64,000 bases of DNA from Halpernia frigidisoli (GCF_900113805.1 NZ_FOQT01000001.1:310001-374000); one strand, 5' to 3'; shown: positions 35,795 to 45,985, counted from the stretch's first letter. The notes: generated by a model from the sequence alone, not told the origin. Translations and numbers: made by a program.

Positions 35795-36004
35795 CAGACA
35801 ATTGATTTCATCGAATGCTTAATATATATTTTTTCTGGGCAGCTTTATCCGCCTTCCGTTCCCGCTTTTTTCCACTTCGCTTTGCTTCGTGTAAAAAGAG
35901 CTTCACTCAAGTCGGGCTGCAATTTATCGCAAAAATCAAGTTTTATTTTTTAAATTTGATATTTATTTACTGACAACTAACAACTAACAACCGACAACCG
36001 AAAA
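35795..36004. repeat. Dispersed repeat plus heptamer run
   Basis: GGGCAGCTTTATCCGCCTTC at 35837 onward, the TTCGCTTTGCTTCG core and AAGTCGGGCTGC at the right have the layout of the hairpin repeats at 6.6, 28.5 and 55.4 kb. At 35970-36004 four AACTA/ACCGA heptamers follow directly before the next gene. Confidence 0.55.
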
Positions 36005-36012
36005 CCAAAAAT

Positions 36013-36366
36013 ATGCAAGCCGAAGAAATCCAAAATTGCTGCTTACAAAAAAAAGGCGTGACGGAATCTTTTCCTTTTGAAAATGAAACTTTGGTTTTTA
36101 AAGTGGGTGGAAAAATTTTTTTGTTGATGTCACTAGAATCTCAACCTTTAAAAATTTCTTTAAAGAATACAACTGAAAAAAATATCGAACTGCGCACAAA
36201 GTATTACCAGATCGAAGGCGCTTATCACATGAATAAAACCCACTGGAACACCGTCATTTGTGAAGGAATTAAACCAGATTTAATAAAAGAATTAATTGAT
36301 AGATCTTATGATATCATATTTCAGTCTTTAACTAAGAAAATAAAAGATGAGGTTGTAAACCCGTAA
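36013..36366 (+). CDS. MmcQ/YjbR-family protein
   Basis: The 117-residue product has the MmcQ/YjbR (CyaY-like) pattern: a start with KKGVTESFPFENETLVFKVGGKIF, the middle SLKNTTEKNIELRTKY, and the end HMNKTHWNTVI followed by an LIDRSYDII helix. Members are small, often called DNA-binding because of their fold, with no defined pathway. The ATG at 36013 follows a heptamer repeat. A 193-base AT-rich gap separates it from the GLPGLI array. Confidence 0.87.
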   Translation: MQAEEIQNCCLQKKGVTESFPFENETLVFKVGGKIFLLMSLESQPLKISLKNTTEKNIELRTKYYQIEGAYHMNKTHWNTVICEGIKPDLIKELIDRSYDIIFQSLTKKIKDEVVNP

Positions 36367-36462
36367 TTTAGATATAATTTAACTATAGTTAATCTTTAGT
36401 ATTTAAAAACTATTTTTTAGTATTTTTATTTGAAGAATAAATAAAATAAATTAAAATTTCTC

Positions 36463-36530
36463 TTGCATATCTGTTTTTTTTTTTTTTTTTACAAGGTTGA
36501 AAATAAGTGTACAATTATTGGTAACAAAAA
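36463..36530 (+). promoter_or_regulatory. Conserved leader of array unit 1 with a T17 tract
   Basis: CTTGCATATCTG is followed by 17 T (36474-36490), then ACAAGGTTGAAAATAAGTG and an ATTATTGG block. Nearly the same block recurs at 37809-37870 (T13) and 39110-39210 (T45). It ends 30 bases before the peptide ATG. No perfect -7 box can be assigned. Confidence 0.6.
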
Positions 36531-36559
36531 TTTAGTTTAAACCTTAAAAATTTATTAAA

Positions 36560-36880
36560 ATGAAAAAAATTATTTTAGGACTGTTTATGACAGTTGGTGT
36601 CTCAGCATTTGCAATGGCAAATACATCCGTTTTTGTTAAAAATTATAAAGAATTTTCAAAAATTGAAAAAAAAATTAATATTAAAAATGTTTTAGAAACT
36701 ACTAATTTAGTAGACTGTTACCACGGTTTCAAAGCCACGTTGATTGACTGTGCAGGAAACTCGCACAGCGTAGATATGGGTGGTTTTCCGGGCGAATGCG
36801 GAAATAGTGAAGATGGGTCGGTTGTCCTGCATTATATGGGAACCTTTTTATCGGAAGATTGCATAGGACAAACAAATTAA
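36560..36880 (+). CDS. Small secreted Cys-containing peptide, array unit 1
   Basis: The 106-residue product starts MKKIILGLF with a 21-residue Sec signal ending AFAMAN. The mature peptide contains four Cys (VDCYHG, IDCAG, GECGN, EDCIG) and the shared pattern DC...G.C..(D)DGSV seen in units 2 and 3. There is no double-glycine leader and no modification enzyme nearby. Signal and leader DNA are almost identical to unit 3 while the mature part is divergent. The GLPGLI gene starts 4 bases after the stop. Function unknown; disulfide bonding and partnership with GLPGLI are inferred. Confidence 0.75.
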   Translation: MKKIILGLFMTVGVSAFAMANTSVFVKNYKEFSKIEKKINIKNVLETTNLVDCYHGFKATLIDCAGNSHSVDMGGFPGECGNSEDGSVVLHYMGTFLSEDCIGQTN

Positions 36881-36884
36881 TTGT

Positions 36885-37655
36885 ATGAAACGATTTTTGT
36901 TATTTTTATATGTATTAAGCGCAATATTTTCTTTCTCGCAAAATTCAATAGTTATTAAATACGATTTTGTACAAAATACAGATAACACTTCTAAAATATA
37001 CGGTCAGTTTTTAGTTTCAAATAAAACGGAAAGTTATTACATAATGCCTTTTCATAAAGTATTTAAAAATTATGATGAATTATTAAATGATCAGGATTAT
37101 GCAGATTCTGGAAGATATATGAATTCTTTAAAAAAAACAGATAATTACATTTTAGGAGTTGCTTATATACCAAATAATCCAATAATAAAGATTTATAAAG
37201 ATTTTACACCTGAAATCAAATGGAAAATACTTAGCGAAACTAAATTAATTTTTAATTTTAATTGCCAATCAGCAGTTGGAAATTTTAGGGGTAGAGATTA
37301 TAAAGTGTGGTTTACAACTGAAATTCCTATTTCAGATGGTCCTTGGAAACTTAGCGGTCTGCCAGGTCTGATACTTGAAGCAACTGACTCAAATGGCTAT
37401 TTTAGTTTTACTGCATCTGGAATTAGTTCAAATTCTAGTTATGTTATTCCCCGGAAATTAATTAATTTTTATAGTGAGAATGATAAAAAAATAATTAAAT
37501 ATTCAGAATTTATCTTCGAAGAAAACAATGCACTGTCTGTATTTAGACAAAAGATGATGGCTAATTTGCCGAAAGGTGTACAATTGACAAATATTCCACC
37601 TATTAGAAAATTAGAAATTGAAGCTAATTTTGAATGGGAAAATGAAAAGCAGTAA
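36885..37655 (+). CDS. GLPGLI family protein, array unit 1
   Basis: The 256-residue product has a Sec signal (YVLSAIFSFSQ) and the family-defining motif GPWKLSGLPGLILEA in mid-protein. It is preceded by NCQSAVGNFRGRDYKVWFTTEIP, and the end reads NFEWENE. GLPGLI proteins (TIGR01200) are exported Bacteroidetes proteins with no known function, frequently next to TonB-receptor-like barrels. It starts 4 bases after the secreted-peptide gene. Units 2 and 3 carry paralogues with the same FRGR-Y-VW and GLPGLILEA blocks. A terminator follows. Confidence 0.92.
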   Translation: MKRFLLFLYVLSAIFSFSQNSIVIKYDFVQNTDNTSKIYGQFLVSNKTESYYIMPFHKVFKNYDELLNDQDYADSGRYMNSLKKTDNYILGVAYIPNNPIIKIYKDFTPEIKWKILSETKLIFNFNCQSAVGNFRGRDYKVWFTTEIPISDGPWKLSGLPGLILEATDSNGYFSFTASGISSNSSYVIPRKLINFYSENDKKIIKYSEFIFEENNALSVFRQKMMANLPKGVQLTNIPPIRKLEIEANFEWENEKQ

Positions 37656-37675
37656 TGTTAGATTTCATTATCAAC

Positions 37676-37712
37676 AAAAAGAAGGTAGAAAAGTTCTGCC
37701 TTCTTTTATTTT
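37676..37712 (+). terminator. Intrinsic terminator after GLPGLI unit 1
   Basis: AAAGAAGG-AGA and TCT-CCTTCTTT form an imperfect stem around a short AAGT loop, followed by a T-rich run. Confidence 0.75.
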
Positions 37713-37724
37713 TAAAAATCATTT

Positions 37725-37781
37725 GTGAAATTTTTCTTTATTTTTTGGTTTAAGATTTTAGCACAAACTGAATTAAAAGGT
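37725..37781 (+). pseudogene. Fragment of the TonB-receptor gene's 5' end (between units 1 and 2)
   Basis: From GTG 37725 the frame reads KFFFIFWFKILAQTELKG, matching the signal peptide and first residues (LKISAQTEIRG) of the intact receptor at 40416. It then fuses abruptly to the leader DNA of the next array unit at GGT|CTGC. The identical junction occurs at 39083. It is a deletion remnant, not a gene. Confidence 0.7.
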
Positions 37782-37808
37782 CTGCTTTTAAAATTATTAA
37801 GAATTTAT

Positions 37809-37870
37809 CTTGCAAATCTGTTTTTTTTTTTTTCTTTACAAGGTTGAAAATAAGTGTACAATAATTGGCA
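37809..37870 (+). promoter_or_regulatory. Conserved leader of array unit 2 with a T13 tract
   Basis: CTTGCAAATCTG, 13 T at 37821-37833, then CTTTACAAGGTTGAAAATAAG and ATAATTGGCAAC. It is homologous to the leaders of units 1 and 3 except for tract length. Confidence 0.6.
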
Positions 37871-37909
37871 ACAAAAAATTAAATTTTAACCTTTAAAAAT
37901 TTATTAATT

Positions 37910-38188
37910 TTAAAAAAAATTACCTTCGGACTTTTTATCACAGTTGGTATGACAACTTTTGCTTTTGCAAAAAATGATGGTAATGCAGAGCGTCTTTTGA
38001 AGAAAGATTTTTTAAAAGTTGCAGATTGTAACATTAGCGCAAATGTTAAAACTTATGATCAGGGTGGGACACTATTATCTAATATAACATATAAAACCAC
38101 TGGGTCAGGTTCAGAATGTGATGGCGCTACTGATGGTCTAGTACTAATTAATACTAAAAGAGTTGTAGAAGGAATTACCGCTCCTTAA
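37910..38188 (+). pseudogene. Secreted-peptide gene of array unit 2 with lost start codon
   Basis: Aligned with units 1 and 3, the signal peptide here reads LKKITFGLFITVGMTTFAFAK, but the position of the ATG (37910-37912) is TTA. The rest of the frame is open to 38188 and keeps two Cys (ADCNIS, SECDG) and the DGLV end. An internal ATG at 37949 would leave only half a signal peptide, without its basic start. Either expression is off or a rare start (an in-frame ATT just upstream) is used. A hairpin separates it from the GLPGLI gene. Confidence 0.6.
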
Positions 38189-38197
38189 ATTTTAAAT

Positions 38198-38224
38198 TGA
38201 GGCTTTCAGTGAGCCTCAGATTTT
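38198..38224 (+). terminator. Hairpin between peptide 2 and GLPGLI 2
   Basis: TGAGGCT (38198-38204) pairs with AGCCTCA (38212-38218) around a 7-base loop, followed by a short ATTTTAT run. It is absent from units 1 and 3, where the genes are only 4 bases apart. Confidence 0.5.
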
Positions 38225-38237
38225 ATAAATAAAAAAA

Positions 38238-39014
38238 ATGAAAATAAGATTTATTACTTTCTTTCTTTTCCTTTCTCTTGTAATGTTTTCCCAAGGAGTA
38301 AAAAATTTGGTAGTAGAGTATTCTATGGTTCAGGACGAAAACGGAGCTAATGATAGTTTTAATGAGTTTTTAATTTCGTCAGATAATGAGAATTTGTATT
38401 TTAATTACGGTAAAAGTAACGCTGTACTAAGTATTGATCAAGTTTTTGCCAATTTTGATTTACAAAAGTTAAACTATGTAATTAAGCGCGAAAATTCTGG
38501 TGATATTATTGAATCTGGATGGCGTGTTTTACCAAAAGTAGAATTTATAAAGGATGAACAAACTGTAATAAATTGGAAATTATTAGTTGATGCAAAGAAA
38601 ATCTTAAATTATAATTGTAATAAAGCGCAATGTATTTTTAGAGGTAGAACATATACGGTTTGGTATACTATGGAAATCCCATCCAAAATCGGTCCCTGGA
38701 AACTTTCTGGCTTACCAGGTTTAATTTTGGAAGCGATTGATAGTAAAAATCTGTATAATTATTATGCAAGAAAGGTGATGCAAAATTATACGTTAAAAAC
38801 CCCGGATAAGTTTAATGAATTTACGAAAAAAATGGAAAAAAATCCAATCCCTTTAAAATCCTATATCAAAATACAAAATGATTTTTTAAAGGATCTTAAT
38901 AGAAGAAATTTAGCCAATATGCCTGCTGGAAGTATTATGGCACCTAACCAAAACCTTCGCGAAGCTCTGAAAGAAATAACTTTTGAATGGGAAATTTTTC
39001 CAGAAAAACTGTAA
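38238..39014 (+). CDS. GLPGLI family protein, array unit 2
   Basis: The 258-residue product has a Sec signal (FLFLSLVMFSQ), the FRGRTYTVWYTMEIP block and GPWKLSGLPGLILEA. The C-terminal FEWEIFPEK matches the paralogues. Unlike units 1 and 3 it begins 49 bases after the peptide stop, beyond a hairpin, so it may be expressed apart from the broken peptide gene. Its TAA is directly followed by a GTG that begins a receptor-gene fragment, showing that a receptor gene once lay immediately downstream. Confidence 0.92.
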   Translation: MKIRFITFFLFLSLVMFSQGVKNLVVEYSMVQDENGANDSFNEFLISSDNENLYFNYGKSNAVLSIDQVFANFDLQKLNYVIKRENSGDIIESGWRVLPKVEFIKDEQTVINWKLLVDAKKILNYNCNKAQCIFRGRTYTVWYTMEIPSKIGPWKLSGLPGLILEAIDSKNLYNYYARKVMQNYTLKTPDKFNEFTKKMEKNPIPLKSYIKIQNDFLKDLNRRNLANMPAGSIMAPNQNLREALKEITFEWEIFPEKL

Positions 39015-39083
39015 GTGAATAAAATATTTTTATTTTTTTTACTTTTTTGCATTAAAATCTCTGCACAAACTGAAATAAAAGGT
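39015..39083 (+). pseudogene. Fragment of the TonB-receptor gene's 5' end (between units 2 and 3)
   Basis: GTG 39015 abuts the GLPGLI stop and encodes NKIFLFFLLFCIKISAQTEIKG, clearly the receptor signal peptide and first residues. It then joins the next unit leader at exactly the same GGT|CTGC junction as the fragment at 37781. It reads on into the T45 tract as polyphenylalanine, so it is not a functional gene. Confidence 0.75.
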
Positions 39084-39109
39084 CTGCTTTTAAAATTATT
39101 AAGAATTTA

Positions 39110-39215
<106 letters not shown>

Positions 39216-39240
39216 ATTTAACCTTAAAAAATTTATTAAA

Positions 39241-39555
39241 ATGAAAAAATTAATTTTAGGACTGTTTTTGACAGTTGGAATTTCTAGTTTTGCAATGGCA
39301 AATTCTTCTGTTGCAAAAAAAAGTTCTTTGGATTTGTCAACATCTGAAAAACAATTAAGTATCGGTAAATATTTAAAATTAAAATATACTATGGACTGTT
39401 GGAATAGTACAACCTGGAATGACTATGATTCTTCAGGTCATCTTACTTCTAGTATCACTGTTGCTTATGCAGGAGCATGCTTACCTGGAGATGCAGATGG
39501 CACGGTACATATGACAATTCATAATAACAAACCAGCAATTGCTGCTATTAATTAG
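39241..39555 (+). CDS. Small secreted Cys-containing peptide, array unit 3
   Basis: The 104-residue product starts MKKLILGLFLTVG with a signal ending FAMANSS, nearly identical to unit 1. The mature part holds two Cys (TMDCWN and GACLPG), separated by a Ser/Thr/Tyr-rich stretch, and the DADGTVHM motif. The pair probably forms one disulfide outside the cytoplasm. The GLPGLI gene follows 4 bases after the stop, as in unit 1. No family name known to me. It does not resemble radical-SAM or double-glycine peptide precursors. Confidence 0.75.
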   Translation: MKKLILGLFLTVGISSFAMANSSVAKKSSLDLSTSEKQLSIGKYLKLKYTMDCWNSTTWNDYDSSGHLTSSITVAYAGACLPGDADGTVHMTIHNNKPAIAAIN

Positions 39556-39559
39556 TTAG

Positions 39560-40333
39560 ATGAAATGTCTTTTCTTTCTCTTATTATTTTTTTCAAATTT
39601 TATTTATTCACAAAATAGAGTTGGAGTTGAATATCAATTTGTTTTTAATAATGATGATAAGTTTAGTGAATATCTTTTTATTGAAGATGGTTTTTCGTAT
39701 TATTTTGGTGTTGGAGGTATTTATGATCATTTTGATAAAACAGATTATAAAAGTGCTCTAACAGAATTAAACGAAAATAAAGATCTAGGAACTGTTAGGT
39801 TATTTTATTCTGCAAATACTGGTAAACTTTTTGAATATAAAGTGGCAGTTAAACCAAAACCACTTTTAGCTTGGGAATTATTACCTAAAATTCCGTGGAA
39901 AATAGACGCAGACCATAAAGAGATTTTAGGTTATGATTGTCAAAAAGCAAGTTGCATTTTTAGAGGAAGAACTTATATAGTTTGGTTTGCCCAAGATATT
40001 CCTGTGAGTGAAGGACCATGGAAATTAAAAGGTCTTCCAGGATTGGTTTTGGAAGCCCGTGATGTTGAAGGGCAATATAATTATCTTGCGAAATCTATTA
40101 TTATCAGTTCTGATTTAGAAGAACCAATAATCGAAAAAGAATATTTTGATAAAGAAATTCCTAATTCGAAAAATCTCAAAGAAGTTATTTTGCTTGAGAA
40201 TAAGTATTTAAATGGTAGAAGAAGTGAAATAATGGCATCTTATCCTTCTGGAACTGTTTTTCAAAATCCCCCAATTAGAAATAGCTCTAAAGAAACGGAA
40301 TTTGAGTGGGAAAATGAACCTGAAAAACCTTAA
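39560..40333 (+). CDS. GLPGLI family protein, array unit 3
   Basis: The 257-residue product has a Sec signal (LLFFSNFIYSQ), FRGRTYIVWFAQDIP, GPWKLKGLPGLVLEA and the FEWENEPEK end. It is slightly diverged in the motif (GLPGLVLEA). It sits 4 bases after the peptide gene and upstream of the only intact receptor gene, from which it is separated by 82 bases and a terminator-like hairpin. The ancestral unit was probably peptide, GLPGLI, receptor. Function unknown. Confidence 0.92.
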   Translation: MKCLFFLLLFFSNFIYSQNRVGVEYQFVFNNDDKFSEYLFIEDGFSYYFGVGGIYDHFDKTDYKSALTELNENKDLGTVRLFYSANTGKLFEYKVAVKPKPLLAWELLPKIPWKIDADHKEILGYDCQKASCIFRGRTYIVWFAQDIPVSEGPWKLKGLPGLVLEARDVEGQYNYLAKSIIISSDLEEPIIEKEYFDKEIPNSKNLKEVILLENKYLNGRRSEIMASYPSGTVFQNPPIRNSSKETEFEWENEPEKP

Positions 40334-40359
40334 TTTTAAAATCTATAATTATTAAATTT

Positions 40360-40389
40360 ATGGCAAATAAAATCTGCCATTTTTATTTT
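40360..40389 (+). terminator. Terminator-like hairpin between GLPGLI 3 and the receptor gene
   Basis: ATGGCA (40360-40365) pairs with TGCCAT (40375-40380), followed by TTTTATTTT. Readthrough or attenuation could set the receptor level. Confidence 0.65.
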
Positions 40390-40415
40390 CTCAAATTTTT
40401 TTCTCAAATTTCTGA

Positions 40416-43067
40416 ATGAAGTTTTTTACAATATTATTTATTATTTTTTCACTTAAAATTTCTGCACAAACAGAAATTAGAGGATCGGTAATTGATGATC
40501 ATAAAAGACCGTTAGCAAGTGTAAATATTATTTTGCTCAACTCAAAGGATAATATTATCACTTTCGTCTTTAGCAGTAAAGACGGAAGTTTTGTTATAAA
40601 CAGTCAAAAAACCGGCGATTTTAAATTAAAAATAACAGCACTTAATTTTCACCCAAACATTTTAGATATTTCAATTATCAATAAAAATAAACCTATTGAT
40701 TTAGGTAAAATTACCTTGGTTCAATTAAAAGAAACCGAAATAAAAGAAGTAGTAATCTCACGGAAAATACCAATTCGTGTTAAAAAAGACACCATAGAAT
40801 ATTCGGTAAAAAGTTTCTCAAACGGTACCGAGCAAAATGTAGAAGATCTGCTAAAAAAACTACCGGGAATTAAAATAGATAAAGACGGAAAAATAAAATA
40901 TGGGGACAAAGAAGTAGATCACGTCTTGGTAGAAAACGACGATCTTTTTGAGAGAGGTTACCAAACTTTAACGCAAAATATGCCGTCCCAACCATTAAAA
41001 TCTGTGCAGGTTTTAAAACATTATTCTAAAAATAAATTACTAAAAGGCGTAGAAAACTCGGAAAGTATCGCGCTAAATCTTACCCTAAAAGAAGATGCGA
41101 AAGACCAGTGGTTTGGCAGCGTTTTGCTGGCTTCCACGAGTTATAAGGAAGATATGAGGCAGGCAAAATTCAACCTGATGAATTTTTCTAAAAAGAAAAA
41201 ATTCTACTTGTTATTCAATGGCAATAATCTGGGTCTGGATGAAATGAATGGCGTAGAGTATCTCATAAATCCTTCTTCAGACAAAGACGTAGAAAATGTG
41301 GGTGGAAATATAAATACACTTTCGATTTTAAATCTTCATCAAAAAAATTACCAGTTTGAGGATAAAAGAACCAATTTTAATAATGATAAACTGGCGTCGC
41401 TAAACTACATCAACAATTTTAAAAACAACTGGAAATTAAAATTTGTCACCATTTTTAATCAGACGGAAAATAGAAATTTTACCGAAAGTCTCTACAGGTA
41501 TAATTACCAGGGTTTAAATTTTACAAACACGCAAAGTAAAACCTGGCAGCAGCAGAAACAGAACATTGTCGCAAAAATAGAACTCGTAAAGGATTTCAAG
41601 CAAGAGGCAAGCCTTAAGTTTTACAATAAATTTTCCTGGTTGCAGGAAGATAATGATAACAGCTTTATCTTCAACGGTACGCCAAATAACCAACTTGGGG
41701 ATAACCGTCTTTTTTCGAGCGAAAATAAAGCGGTTTATACCAAAAAGATAGATTCTTCACAGGCATTTGTCGCTGTGGTAAAATTTATTTCGCAGAACCG
41801 ACCTTACCATTTTAGAGAAAAAAGCAATGTTTTTCAGTCTTTGTTAAAAAATGAAAATGCGCAAAATATTTTAGAAAACATCAATTCTGATATGTATTTT
41901 GGTGGTGGAAAATTATCTTACTTAAAGAAATATGCAGAAGATCATAATCTTGAAATCCAGATAGGCGATGAGTTCCGTAATAATAATCTAACATCTGATA
42001 TTTCTGTTTTCAGCGATTCGGGGTCAGAAATTAATTTTGAAAAAAGCGCCTTTAAAAACAATATTCATTTTAGGCAAAACAAATTGTTCGCACAGGGAAA
42101 ATATAACCGGAAAATTAAAAAGTTATCATTTGGTGGAAATCTTTTAACCCAGATAATTTCCACTAATTTTAATGAAAATAAAGACAATCAATTTATTGTT
42201 TCACCAATTTTAAATATAAGTTTTGAAAGCAAAAATTTTGGAAGTCTCTCCCTGTCGGGCGGCAGAAGTTTTTCCCAAACAAATATTAATGATCTAAATA
42301 TCAACTATATTTACAGCGGAAACAGGAGTTTTCAAAAGAGCGATGTTGGTTTTAGGTTATTGCCTTCTTACAATTTTAATATTGGTTACAGCATAGGGAG
42401 TGAACTTTCAGACCAGTTAATTTTTAATGCTTCCTATTTTAGAAACGAAGATTATCTGTCTAATAATGTGATCGTTAATCCAGATTACAGTTTGTTCCAA
42501 AAAATACTAGTAAAAAATAATCACAATATCTCTGGCAATTTACAGGCAAAGCGTTATATAAAATTTATAAGTTCGAGGTTTAGTTTAATTGGTTCTTATT
42601 TTAATTCTGACTATCAAAACAGCGTTAATAAACAACCGTTAATTACCACTAAATTCTCAAATGCAAAAGCAGGTTTCGAAATGAAATCAGGCTGGACAAA
42701 ATTTTTAAATTACGAACTTGGCTATAATTTCACATTTAATAATATACGGTCCGATATTAATTCAAACAAATACACGGATCAGAAAGGATTTGTAAATCTG
42801 TATTTTAGAATTTCGCAAGTGTTTAATTTACTATCAAACTACGAGATTTACAGATATGGAAGTACGGCGCAGAGATCCATTCAGTTTTTAGATCTAAATT
42901 TAGATTATAAATGGACAAAGTATAAAATGAATTTATTCATTAAAGGCAATAATTTATTAAATGTCAGATCTATACAAAGATATTCTATTGATAATATCAG
43001 CGAAAGTCTTTATACACAAAGGTTAATTTCAAGAAATATTCTTTTCGGAATAAATAAGAATTTTTAA
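40416..43067 (+). CDS. TonB-receptor-like outer-membrane beta-barrel protein with carboxypeptidase-regulatory-like domain
   Basis: The 883-residue product has a Sec signal ending KISAQ and a CarboxypepD_reg-like domain (TEIRGSVIDDHKRPLASVNIILL, residues 19-100). A plug-like region follows (DTIEYSVKSF...NVEDLLKKLPGIKIDKDGKI, residues 125-160), then a long run of amphipathic barrel strands. It resembles SusC-like barrels in plan but lacks a typical TonB box and belongs to the outer-membrane beta-barrel group that accompanies GLPGLI proteins. It presumably sits in the outer membrane and takes up or binds a ligand. Its stop overlaps the convergent ribF stop by 4 bases. Confidence 0.85.
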   Translation: MKFFTILFIIFSLKISAQTEIRGSVIDDHKRPLASVNIILLNSKDNIITFVFSSKDGSFVINSQKTGDFKLKITALNFHPNILDISIINKNKPIDLGKITLVQLKETEIKEVVISRKIPIRVKKDTIEYSVKSFSNGTEQNVEDLLKKLPGIKIDKDGKIKYGDKEVDHVLVENDDLFERGYQTLTQNMPSQPLKSVQVLKHYSKNKLLKGVENSESIALNLTLKEDAKDQWFGSVLLASTSYKEDMRQAKFNLMNFSKKKKFYLLFNGNNLGLDEMNGVEYLINPSSDKDVENVGGNINTLSILNLHQKNYQFEDKRTNFNNDKLASLNYINNFKNNWKLKFVTIFNQTENRNFTESLYRYNYQGLNFTNTQSKTWQQQKQNIVAKIELVKDFKQEASLKFYNKFSWLQEDNDNSFIFNGTPNNQLGDNRLFSSENKAVYTKKIDSSQAFVAVVKFISQNRPYHFREKSNVFQSLLKNENAQNILENINSDMYFGGGKLSYLKKYAEDHNLEIQIGDEFRNNNLTSDISVFSDSGSEINFEKSAFKNNIHFRQNKLFAQGKYNRKIKKLSFGGNLLTQIISTNFNENKDNQFIVSPILNISFESKNFGSLSLSGGRSFSQTNINDLNINYIYSGNRSFQKSDVGFRLLPSYNFNIGYSIGSELSDQLIFNASYFRNEDYLSNNVIVNPDYSLFQKILVKNNHNISGNLQAKRYIKFISSRFSLIGSYFNSDYQNSVNKQPLITTKFSNAKAGFEMKSGWTKFLNYELGYNFTFNNIRSDINSNKYTDQKGFVNLYFRISQVFNLLSNYEIYRYGSTAQRSIQFLDLNLDYKWTKYKMNLFIKGNNLLNVRSIQRYSIDNISESLYTQRLISRNILFGINKNF

Positions 43068-43984
43068 AACTCAAACTTTTCCATTAAAATTTTATCTTCA
43101 TCCAGTCTTTCGATTAATTTTTCAAGGCTTTCAAATTTTATTTCCTCATGTAAGAAATCCCGAAATTTTAGAGTTAAAGTTTCACCGTAAATAGTTAAAT
43201 TGAAATCCAAAATATAAACTTCAACAGTTTTGGTTTCACCATTGACAGTTGGGTTTGTACCAATACTCAACATGCCTTTGTAGAATTTATTTTCATGAAA
43301 AACCTCAACAATATAAGCGCCATTTTTCGGTAACAATTTAATGTCATCAACTTCTAAATTTGCCGTCGGATAACCAATTGTTCGTCCTAATTTTTTACCA
43401 TCTACAACTTTTCCTGAAAGTGAATATTTGTAACCCAACATTTCATTGGCCTCTAAAATATTTCCGGTTGAAAGCGCATTTCTAATTTGCGTAGAACTGA
43501 TGTGTTTGTGGTGAAAATCTACGGCAGGTAGTTGAGAAAATTCGAAACCTAATTCGGGTGCTAATTTTTGCAATAATTTAAAATCTCCGGATTTGTCTTT
43601 TCCAAAAGTATGGTCATAACCGATAATTAAATATTTTACATTTAATTTTTCAACCAAAATTTTTCGTACAAATTCTTCTCCCGAAAGATTGCGAAAATCT
43701 TCATCAAATTTTTGCAAAAATAAATTTTGAATCCTATTTTCCTGAAGTAAATTTCCCTTTTCTTCAATTGTGTTTAATAATTTCAGATCACAATCCGGAT
43801 CAAAAAAAGTTCTTGGATGTGGCCAAAAAGTAAAAATTGCAGATTCTAAATTTAAACTTTCTGCGACTTTATTTAAATGTGAAATGATAAACTGATGACC
43901 TTTATGAACACCATCAAACATTCCGATCGACAATGCAAGTGGTTTTTTTGAAGAGTATAAATCCAGATTTTTAAAGGTTTCCAA
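43064..43984 (-). CDS. ribF: Bifunctional riboflavin kinase/FAD synthetase
   Basis: RibF phosphorylates riboflavin to FMN and then adenylates it to FAD. The N-terminal nucleotidyltransferase has GMFDGVHKGHQ and the ISSTQIRNALSTG motif. The C-terminal kinase has GRTIGYPTANLEV and the end DEDKILMEKF. A TTG at 43984 is chosen as start, giving 306 residues. It begins just before the conserved KPLALSIGMFDG, and the -7 box on this strand (44005-44012) would place transcription start at about 43998, upstream of 43984 but downstream of the other TTG at 44035. The gene is divergent from atpD. Confidence 0.92.
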   Translation of the reverse strand: METFKNLDLYSSKKPLALSIGMFDGVHKGHQFIISHLNKVAESLNLESAIFTFWPHPRTFFDPDCDLKLLNTIEEKGNLLQENRIQNLFLQKFDEDFRNLSGEEFVRKILVEKLNVKYLIIGYDHTFGKDKSGDFKLLQKLAPELGFEFSQLPAVDFHHKHISSTQIRNALSTGNILEANEMLGYKYSLSGKVVDGKKLGRTIGYPTANLEVDDIKLLPKNGAYIVEVFHENKFYKGMLSIGTNPTVNGETKTVEVYILDFNLTIYGETLTLKFRDFLHEEIKFESLEKLIERLDEDKILMEKFEF

Positions 43985-44004
43985 AGACGGTTTTTTTCGG
44001 TATG

Positions 44005-45594
<1,590 letters not shown>

Positions 45595-45596
45595 GA

Positions 45597-45675
45597 GAAA
45601 CAAGATTTTAGAATCAAGAATCAAGATTAACTTTTTAGGTTAAAATCTTGTTTCTTGTCTCTTGACTCTTATATC
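45597..45675. repeat. Inverted heptamer repeats between atpD and atpC
   Basis: On the left AGAATCA/AGAATCA/AGAT-type heptamers; on the right TCTTGTT, TCTTGTC, TCTTGAC, TCTTATA. The two sides are complementary and can fold into a hairpin. All units are 7 bases. Confidence 0.65.
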
Positions 45676-45685
45676 TATTTAAAAA

Positions 45686-45967
45686 ATGAATATAAAAATA
45701 TTAACACCAGAACACGTTATTTTTGAAGGTGAGATCAACTCGGTTTTGATTCCCGGGAAAAATGGTGATTTTCAAATCATGAATAATCACGTTGCCATTG
45801 TTTCTTCATTGGTTGCTGGAAAAGTTAAACTTTACACTTCTGCGATTGCTGATGAATATTCAAAATTTTTCACGAAAGAGAAAGAAAATGACAGCGTTTA
45901 TTCATTTCAGGTTAAAAGTGGTGTGATAGAATTTAACCATAATAAAGGAATTATTTTAGCAGAATAA
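45686..45967 (+). CDS. atpC: ATP synthase F1 subunit epsilon (short form)
   Basis: The 93-residue product matches the N-terminal beta-sandwich of epsilon: ILTPEHVIFEGEINSVLIPGKNGDFQIMNNHVAIVSSL. It lacks the C-terminal two-helix inhibitory domain, as do the short epsilon subunits of other Bacteroidetes. It couples rotation of gamma to the c-ring. It is downstream of atpD after a repeat hairpin. Confidence 0.93.
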   Translation: MNIKILTPEHVIFEGEINSVLIPGKNGDFQIMNNHVAIVSSLVAGKVKLYTSAIADEYSKFFTKEKENDSVYSFQVKSGVIEFNHNKGIILAE

Positions 45968-45985
45968 TTATCTTAATTAAATAAA

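Noticed and set aside
36560-36880. RiPP precursor peptide
   Set aside because: It has a standard Sec signal, no double-glycine leader, and no maturation enzyme or peptidase-transporter beside it. The radical SAM gene at 46.8 kb is 10 kb away and of another type.
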